Assembly: GCA_000310025.1 (NCBI GenBank)
Contig: FN649734.1
Coordinates: 65,317-129,316, forward strand
DNA length: 64,000 bases
Direction: 5' to 3'
Source of the DNA: Ectocarpus siliculosus
Taxonomy: Eukaryota; Sar; Phaeophyceae; Ectocarpales; Ectocarpaceae
Every line of letters begins with the position of its first letter. Positions within the stretch are counted from its first letter, which is position 1. The notes under the pieces were generated by a model. It had not been told where the DNA came from and did no database searches. It worked only from the letters and a program-made list of their open reading frames with translations. This document shows positions 57,177 through 64,000 of the stretch, piece by piece. The position numbers and the translations under genes were made by a program.

Positions 57177-60100
57177 ATGCTCTTGGATCAGGACGGTGTC
57201 ACGGAGCACGTGTTCCAGAGGATGGACTTCCTGTGGAGGGCGTCGAACTGTCTTCGCCTGGTCAGCCCCGCGGTCTCCAGGATATACTCGTTGAGTGCAT
57301 GACACGGGCAATGAACGATGCTTTCCCGTCGAGCAACAAGTTGATTGTTCTTCGGCTTGTACTCCGCAGGCGATTGCCTTGTATTTTGGTTATTTGGGTT
57401 ATTATACCGAACGTGGAGTTGAAGACAAACGGTATCTAAATCCCAACGAAAATCGCGTGCTACCGAGTAAGCTTTATTTCCATTCGATTGCGCGCTGTTC
57501 CCGCAACCACATAGAAGTACCAAGCCTCGCCTACCGAATCGAGTCGACGAGCTGGACAACAAACGTTTCGCGCGAAACGCACCTTCTTTGTGTTTTGGCT
57601 ACATTGAGTTCCCGGGGGTGCCGTGTAGAAGCATGTTACGGCAGGCTTGTTGTGTCGCGTTTTTTCTGAAGGACCTACCTCTCACCGCTCGTGCTTCAGT
57701 GTTCGTTGTTCGATTTCGGTTGGGCACAGCACCTCTGATAACGATTGTTTTTGTGTGTGTGTTTCGGGTTTGCCTTTCGATCCTGCATCATTGACAAGTA
57801 GAAGTAGAACATATTATCTCTTCAGTTTCGCAGCAGACCGGAGTGTCGAGTCATAGATACCTGAGCATTTCCACCGCCTCCCGCCTTTTCTGCAGCATTG
57901 CTTGCTGACTGCGGTGTCTTTGTCTCGTGCAGTCATCGTTTGCTTCTTGTCTTACCCCTGATTGTTTTTTCTTGCGGACCGCAGGGACCAGCTGCGCAAG
58001 CTCTGTGCGGAGTATGAAGCCCGGCGGCCAGGTAAGCTATGTACAACATCAACAGTATCACGTCATTCACTTGTTTTTGATAATATTTTTGTGGTTGTGC
58101 TCTCGTCAGCGTCCCACTCGGCGCGCTCTGGTTTGGGTGAAAATCTTAGCGGCGGTGTTACAAAATGGCGCCCGCGTTTTGTTGGACAATGTTTTGTTTT
58201 ATTCTTAAATCACCTAAATTCAAACAAGCCTTTTCTTTCGAGCTGTCGGGATATCAAAGTGGCAGTCACGCCAAGCGCCCAAGTGGTCCGAAATGCCTCC
58301 TGCCATCGTAGATGCTAGATGCGAGTTTTGTTTTCACCGTTGGTGCAATGAGCACCTGAGACATACATAAAAGTGGCCGTTTCTTTTTCGCGACTCAGGT
58401 TTACGCTTTTTTGGGACTGGGAGGGCTTGAGAATCTCGTCTATTTTTGTGTTGTGCGGTTTTTCTTTACCTGCTGTAGGTCTCGTTGGCACTACATCCGC
58501 GGAGACACGTATCTATCGATACCATAGTTGTGTTCATGATTTCACCTGTTACGATACGTTACAGACCATAGGCATGTACCACCCGTTGAAGAGGGCGTGT
58601 TGTTGTTGTGTGTTTTTTTGCACTTGATGTGGCTATTGCCACTCTCAACCCTTTTGCGAAGGAGCTGTGGAGCATCTAGCTTCGCATCGCAATCGGTGGC
58701 CACTGAAACAGCGCGATCAGAGAGTCCGCTGAGACAGAACCGAAACAACAGACATCTCTCGGCCAGACTACCGCAAGGATGTGTTCTGAGGCACCACAGC
58801 CCTTAACTGTCGTTGCTGCTGTTGCCGCGTTTTTGTGTATATGGCTTCAAGAAGCGGCCCTTCAACTCCTTTGAAACTCTTCTAGGTATGCGTGCCCGCT
58901 TGTACCCTTACGGAGGGAAAGATGGGCCCATGGTCCATGAACGATTTAACGAGATTTCCGTGTGCAGACAGGGGAAGTTTTCTTGGGAATGATGTTGGCT
59001 TTCACCCCCTCCCCCCCCCCCCGAGGTCAATGGTCAAACGATTACGGCATGCACGATTATGAGTACACCCCCCCCCCCCCCAGCAGCAGGAAGCGGCCCC
59101 TTGCTCCCGGAATGGGTGTCAGACTCATTGTGCAACTCTTGTGGAGGCATACTGACCCCGGGGATAACCTGCCGCATTCGAGTCCGTCACCGTTCGTTGG
59201 CTTCACCTAGCGTGAAGAAGGCCAAGGCTAAAACCAGGGTGGAGAAAACCAACACCAACAAGTGTCGCAACGAAGTGGTGAGAGGCAGTCATTCTTGTTG
59301 TCTTGTTCTCGCTCGATTGTGTCGGTGACAGCAATATGGATGAGAGTTGGCTTGGTTGTACCGCTGATGTGTTGCAACCCGAAACCCGGGCGTGGCTTTT
59401 GTGAAACTGGTCACACTCGGCAGAGGAAGCAAAGAACGGCAGTCTTCGATGATGAGCCACGTGACGGCTTTGCAGTTCGCTTTTCCGACGGTTGACTGAT
59501 ATACGTGTTGGTTTAGTATGCACATGCTTTCGCAAATAGTTGCGTGTCTTCATGGTGATCTGGCCGCAGGTCGTTGCCCGCCAGCTCGTGCTTGGTCGAC
59601 AGGGGTAGATATCTCGCTGAATGAACTCAAACCTGGCACTGCATGCTTGTATTTAGGTAACAACGTGCTTGACGTGCGGCGGAATCAACACTCGAGGAGG
59701 AACGGAACGGCAAGCTCGCGACAAGAAACGACGCCGGAGGGGAGGCAGCAGGGGCAGGAAACAAGCCGTTAGGGATTCTGGGGAGGGAATCGGTGCGTCC
59801 GGCGCGTCTGTTGGTGTTGGTGTCGTTCTTGTTGATTGTACTATGTTTTTTTTCTGGTGCCATGTATTTGGTCCCTGAATTGCTCTGCTTCGGCCGCTGC
59901 TCTTGCGGGTGGCCTGTGCCGTCCGTTGTGCCCTGCGCACAGCATTTTCATTCTCCATGCTGACGACCGTGGCACGGGTCGAGCAGCCCCTTTCCAGATG
60001 AGATGCTTCCCGTTCTCCCAGTAGGGTGCTCAGTTTCTTTTTCGTATGCAAACATACTGGACAAAGTATAGAACGGGCAAGTTGGGGGTTAGGGTTAGGT

Positions 60101-60717
60101 TCACGGTCTGTGTGCCCCCTCCCTTATTAGGTCTTTATTCGCAATAACCTTACTTTTTTTGCGTAGACAGTCCGATCCTCGCTTGGGTGTATCCACACCG
60201 ACACTCACATCTCGATCCACCCCACGCCTCGCATCTGACGCTTCGATCGTTTGGTGCTTTCTTCAGACTTTTCGTGCAGACTCCTAACCTCACCAGCGAT
60301 TGTTTCCTCCTCAATGCCACTACCACAGAAGCTCTGAAGGGCAAGAAGAGGAACAGGGATGCTGCCACCCTTCGTGGGGACTATATCCCGCTTGGGGGGG
60401 GGAGCTTGGCAACACCACCCACAATCCCCTCGCGGAAAAGAGTTGCCCAAACGCCGTCATCAAACAAGAGGGTCGGCGGCAGCGAGAGCGGCAATGGTGA
60501 CGGTGACAGCGGCGCTAGCAAGAGCGTTCACCACAACAGGAGGGGGAAATCTGGTGGCAGTGGCAGCGGCGGTGATGCTATTAGTGCTAGCGGTGAGGAG
60601 GGGAAGGGGGAAGCAGGAGTCGCGCCGCCAGCGCTGAGCTTGCTCGAGAGAATACGCCGGGACAAGAAGAAGAAGCGACGCCATGATGCTGCTTCTGCAG
60701 CTGCAACAGCAGAGTGA
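57177..60717 (+). CDS. RPP21: RNase P/MRP protein subunit Rpp21/Rpr2 (SNM1) family
   Basis: Subunit of nuclear RNase P, which trims the 5' leader of pre-tRNA. Five exons: 57177-57289, 57985-58031, 59084-59277, 59657-59792 and 60329-60717; phases join perfectly, giving 292 residues. The N-terminal helix VFQRMDFLWRASNCL matches AFQRLNFLYQAAHC of human Rpp21. Zinc site: Cys69 and Cys72 in LCNSCGGILTPGITCRIR, then Cys122 and Cys125 in TTCLTCGG, matching LCRGC and TCLTC in human. After the zinc ribbon comes a basic RDKKRRRRGG stretch and an extension of about 150 residues rich in Ser/Gly, ending ERIRRDKKKKRRHDA; human Rpp21 is about half as long. The ATG at 57177 is in frame and close to the conserved helix; an extra upstream exon cannot be excluded because 57190 also follows a CAG. 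Confidence 0.85.
59011..59090 (+). promoter_or_regulatory. Pure-C tracts and triple NAG acceptor of Rpp21 exon 3
   Basis: A run of 12 C at 59011-59022 and of 14 C at 59068-59081 precede CAGCAGCAG at 59081-59089. The second C run acts as the polypyrimidine tract. Each of the three CAGs could serve as acceptor, and all keep the reading frame, adding or removing up to two residues before the Gly-Ser-Gly-Pro of exon 3. Confidence 0.65.
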
Positions 60718-61839
60718 ACACTCATGGGGGTCGACAGTCAGCAGTAGACAGCAACGGTTTGATTGTTCTAGACGGGGTGCGCAAGGATGTTTGTCGGGAT
60801 TTCATCTCTCTCGTAGTTGCTGCATGTCGAGGGTAGGACAGAGCGACGTTCACTGGGTCTCGTGTAAGCGTGCGGCGAGCCCGGGCTCATGAGATTTGAA
60901 ATCTAGCCGGAGACGCAAGGATATGTATGCATATCATTGTTTAGCGCAAGAACCTTCGGAAGTTGTGGTGTGCAGGACCTCATGTATGTGTGTAAAGAGC
61001 GGCACGGTTATTTTGTGCTTCCGATTTTATTTTTCTTCTACAATGTATATGCCCTTCAGCGCATCAATGCTGCCTCTTGGGCCTCCTCCGATGCGATGGT
61101 TGGTGGCCGAAAAAGAAATGGGAAGCGTTTTTTAGTGCCGTGCGGTGCCCATGCCCCGATGTCACGCTGTTCTCTTTTCTCTCATATGCATATGGGGAGG
61201 GCCGTTGACCCCGTTTACCAAAACGCGGGGTTCCATGTATATCGCATCACCGAAACACGGGTATCATGCTTCTATGGTTTGGTGCGTGTTCGCGGCATCT
61301 ACAGGTGTATGCATACGTCGTTGCATATGACGACCACCGCCATGGATAACAACAACCGGCGGGCGGACGGATGGATGTTGGTGGTGCCCAATTTCTGCCC
61401 AAATTATTTCTTTCAGACCGTTTTGTTCAAGAGCCTCACTCTCCGCGCCTTGCCGCCGTAGAATACGAAATATGACATGTATCAACGGTGCGGATGGATC
61501 CTCAATACCTCTCGGGATATGTTCCTACAGTACCCCGAACAATCCGAGTTGGCCGTTTTTGGTGCTCTCTCGCCATCATCCCTCTTTGCCTATTCCGGAG
61601 TTCTTTCTTTCAGTCCTCAATTATTTTACTCCACGTTGACAAAAGCACTGTCACCATGTCAGGGTGCTGTCAGGGTCTGTCTACTTCATGATTTAGCACA
61701 GAGAAGGTAGGCTAGACTACTGTACTGTATGTATCCATCTAGGAAACAGATGATGATACTATATAGTAGTTGAGGCAGAAAGCGCAGTCATCTGATCTCT
61801 CTGGTACGGGCAAATTACGGTTAAATCCCTGGAGTCGCC
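60718..61839. other. Downstream of Rpp21, no gene recognised
   Basis: Holds the 3' untranslated region of the Rpp21 gene and unassigned sequence. A 174-codon frame at 60937-61461 overlaps others and shows no family features. A CTACTGTA motif lies near 61719. Confidence 0.45.
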
Positions 61840-62310
61840 ACGGAAGAACCTATTATACGCCCAGACGCTGAAGAGGGTCGGATGCCAGGGCGTTGAGGCC
61901 ACGATCAGACAAAGACGCCTACTTACTGTTCGCGGGAGCATTGGCAAGGCAGCCGGACGGGCGACTCCCGAAACGACTGATGATTCTCGGCGAACTGGCG
62001 GGGAGGGAGAAGCGACGTGGGGGGGGACAGGAACAGAACTGGCCGAAGTGTGTGCTCGACGACCTGAAGGCATTCGGGGCCGACCACGGATCTACGAAAA
62101 CCGATCCATGTTGTCTCGGAATCCCGGTACCGAAAGACACGGCACCGAAGTTAAAGTGGACGAAAGCCGCGAAGGTGGAGGGGGGAGTATCCTGGCATGC
62201 GGCGGTGCTGCAGGGAGCTGAGAGGTTCATCTCATGACCTCCTGGCACAAGAAGGAAGAAGAGGCCAGCCGACAACGAGAGCGCTCAAACGAGACCAAAA
62301 GCCATCAACC
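61840..62310 (+). mobile_element. 3' fragment of a LINE (non-LTR retrotransposon), decayed
   Basis: Translations match the region downstream of the reverse transcriptase in plant/stramenopile LINEs. First YAQTLKRVGCQGVEATIRQRR; then, in another frame, LLFAGALARQPDGRLPKRLM and RGGGQEQNWPKCVLDDLKAFG; then, in a third frame from 62234, MTSWHKKEEEASRQRER. The pieces are in the right order and spacing, so the copy carries at least two frameshifts (about 61915-61925 and about 62230). No reverse transcriptase or endonuclease was seen upstream, which points to a 5'-truncated insertion. No clear poly-A tail or target duplication was found. Confidence 0.7.
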
Positions 62311-62579
62311 AGTGTGGGTGGGGCGGGAGGGGGGCAGGAGACGGACGAGACGGCGAGGGAAGAAAGTAAACGAGAAGAGACGGACCGAGTGGCGTGATAC
62401 GTGCCGGATTGAATTTCTTTTAGCCAATTCCCCCGCTCCTTCACAACGCTGCACCATTGCACCAACCCCCTTGTACCAACCCCCTTGTACTCGTGATGAC
62501 GTACCATTACCATGTATCGCTGGTTGGTGGCCATGTTTGCGTGTTTGCTTGTTCGTTCGTTAGTGGTCTCTCCACCATG

Positions 62580-62800
62580 TGCCTTATTCTGTCTCTTATT
62601 TCTTGTTATTTTCGGCCTGGTCTCTTTTTGTCCTCGCTCTTTTTCTTTTTCGTGTTCTTTTTTTTTTTTTCTTAATATGACACCACTTTTTCGTTTTATT
62701 TTCTCTTTTCTTCCTGTTTCCTTTTTTTTTTCCTCTTTTTTCTCTCTGTCGCTCTTTTTTTCTCTCTTTTCTATGTCAAATCGCCTTGTCTCTTCTTGCG
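62580..62800. repeat. T-rich, pyrimidine-biased low-complexity tract
   Basis: About 220 bp of T and TTC/TCTC-rich sequence with several runs of 7-14 T. It yields long but meaningless Phe/Ser-rich frames. It follows the LINE fragment but is on the wrong base (T) to be its 3' tail on the same strand. Confidence 0.8.
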
Positions 62801-63099
62801 TGTGAAGCACCAAGATTGAACCAAGGGGGTGTACCTCTTTCTCTCTGGCCCGTGATGCTGACTCGTAGTCTCAGTTGTTACCTCGCATAGCGCGCAGAGC
62901 GAGCGAGCGGAGGACTCCAGAATATCTGTCGTTGATTTCTATTGACTTGCGGATGACCCCTCGGGGCCAGCTTGTTTGAGCGTACCTCTTTGGGTAAGTT
63001 AGCCTGTGACCACGGGAATCGACCGCGTCAAGTGTTGGATCAGTACGGACATATGAAGGTACTGGGTAGAGAGAGATCGGAACGGTTTTTGATGTGAAG

Positions 63100-63142
63100 A
63101 CAACAACAACAACAACGACAACAACAACAACAACAACAACCA
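63100..63142. repeat. (CAA)n microsatellite
   Basis: About 13 CAA triplets with one CGA interruption. On the opposite strand it would encode a poly-Val or poly-Cys run; no gene context supports coding. Confidence 0.9.
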
Positions 63143-64000
63143 TCACAGCAGCACAGGCATGCAGGCATATACCGTATTAAGGAATAATAAAAATGCCGTA
63201 TGCACACAAGAAGGTAAAATTGTTCTGGAGACAGGCCGTTCAAAGTTTCGAGTCGCACGTGGTGTGTCGCAAACTGCCCAACAGGTCAACCACGCCGTGA
63301 AACCACGTGAAGGGACACTGAAAGCACTACTGATGCTGTTAACGCGGAATAGACCAAGCTCAAGCAAGCGAGACGTTGACTTCAAGTTGCGGGCGAGGGT
63401 GGAAAGATCTTGCCTGTTGCCTCTGGAAGAAGACAGACTTTTCCGATCGTCGACCTTTTTGACCTCCTGAGATGGAATCTCCCATCTGTCTCCTCGTGAT
63501 CTCCGACAACGTTCTTCGTTCTTCTTCCCAAAAGTGGTATCCATCGCACCTCCCTTTGGAGATTATGACACCCTCCTAATGTTGAACTATACAGCAGTAC
63601 ATGAGTCTGCGCGGACACGAACTGCACGGGGGCTGCCGTATCAACAATCAGCGGCGGGCAGGCGGACCGTGATCATCTATAGGAGAAACCTCCTCGCTCA
63701 GGTGTGTATGTATGTCTGCCGGTGCAATAATGCGCACTTCTGAGTTATTTCTCTCGTTCGTCTGGACAAGTTGGTCAACACTTTCCGAAGCACTTTTGTG
63801 TGGACTCGTGTCTTTGCGAATGCTTTGTGTGGGTTGTTGGACAGATGCTCTGCCTGGGATCGGGGTCCATATGTGTTGGATTCATGGAGGTTCAAGATCG
63901 CGCACACACCGACACTTCCTTCGTGGCCTCTCCCTCCCTCCCCTCTCTCTCCGCTCTTGGTTCGGTTTTGACTTCGAGAAAAGACCGCCGTACCTCAAGA
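63143..64000. other. Right end of window, nothing assigned
   Basis: Open frames on both strands at 63143-63627 overlap and lack family features. A pyrimidine-rich stretch lies at 63935-63955. A gene starting or ending beyond the right edge cannot be excluded. Confidence 0.4.

Noticed and set aside
60937-61461. 174-codon plus-strand open frame after the Rpp21 gene
   Set aside because: Overlaps other frames, low-complexity and without domain features.
63100-63142. CRISPR-like or minisatellite array
   Set aside because: It is a simple CAA triplet run without spacers; no CRISPR array occurs in the window.
63143-63627. Open frames on both strands that suggested a transposon polyprotein
   Set aside because: No protease, integrase, reverse transcriptase or transposase motif could be found.

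Overview
The window is nuclear DNA of an intron-rich eukaryote that builds motile flagella. Evidence is one very large axonemal dynein heavy chain gene cut into at least 68 short exons, GT-AG (occasionally GC-AG) introns averaging about 0.4 kb, roughly even base composition, and LRR-coding exons of repeated, symmetric phase. Together these fit a brown alga (Phaeophyceae, Ectocarpus-like) or a close stramenopile. The taxonomic call is inference.

Layout. (1) About 0.4-40.0 kb, minus strand: an outer-arm beta-type (DNAH9/11/17, Chlamydomonas ODA4-like) dynein heavy chain. The modelled exons run from a probable start codon at 39998 down to 421, where the gene leaves the window inside AAA5. The 68 exons sum to 11,634 nt (3,878 codons) with every exon-exon phase compatible. 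AAA1 to AAA4, the stalk and the microtubule-binding domain are present; the rest of AAA5, AAA6 and the C-terminus lie beyond position 1. (2) 40.0-41.8 kb: a divergent intergenic stretch. (3) 41.8-48.2 kb, plus strand: two small upstream exons of uncertain ownership, then an LRR gene of plant/receptor type whose exons repeatedly start and end in phase 1. (4) 49.9-51.4 kb, minus strand: a three-exon gene for a small Lys/Gly/Ser-rich nuclear-type protein, perhaps related to NIP30/FAM192A/Fyv6. (5) 51.4-57.2 kb: no convincing gene; a tandem hairpin repeat, a purine microsatellite and a GC-rich fold-prone patch. (6) 57.2-60.7 kb, plus strand: a complete five-exon gene for the RNase P/MRP subunit Rpp21/Rpr2, with both zinc-binding cysteine pairs and a long basic tail. 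(7) 61.8-62.3 kb, plus strand: the decayed 3' end of a LINE. (8) 62.3-64.0 kb: low-complexity DNA, nothing recognised.

The genes do not form one pathway: a flagellar motor, a candidate recognition protein, a probable nuclear protein and a tRNA-processing subunit are neighbours by position only. The observations most worth following are the shuffling-ready architecture of the LRR gene, the low-complexity insertions in the dynein tail, the GC-AG introns (two of them consecutive), an intronic foldback element, and a triple NAG acceptor behind a pure-C tract in the Rpp21 gene. I saw no element of retroviral, LTR or Polinton type.
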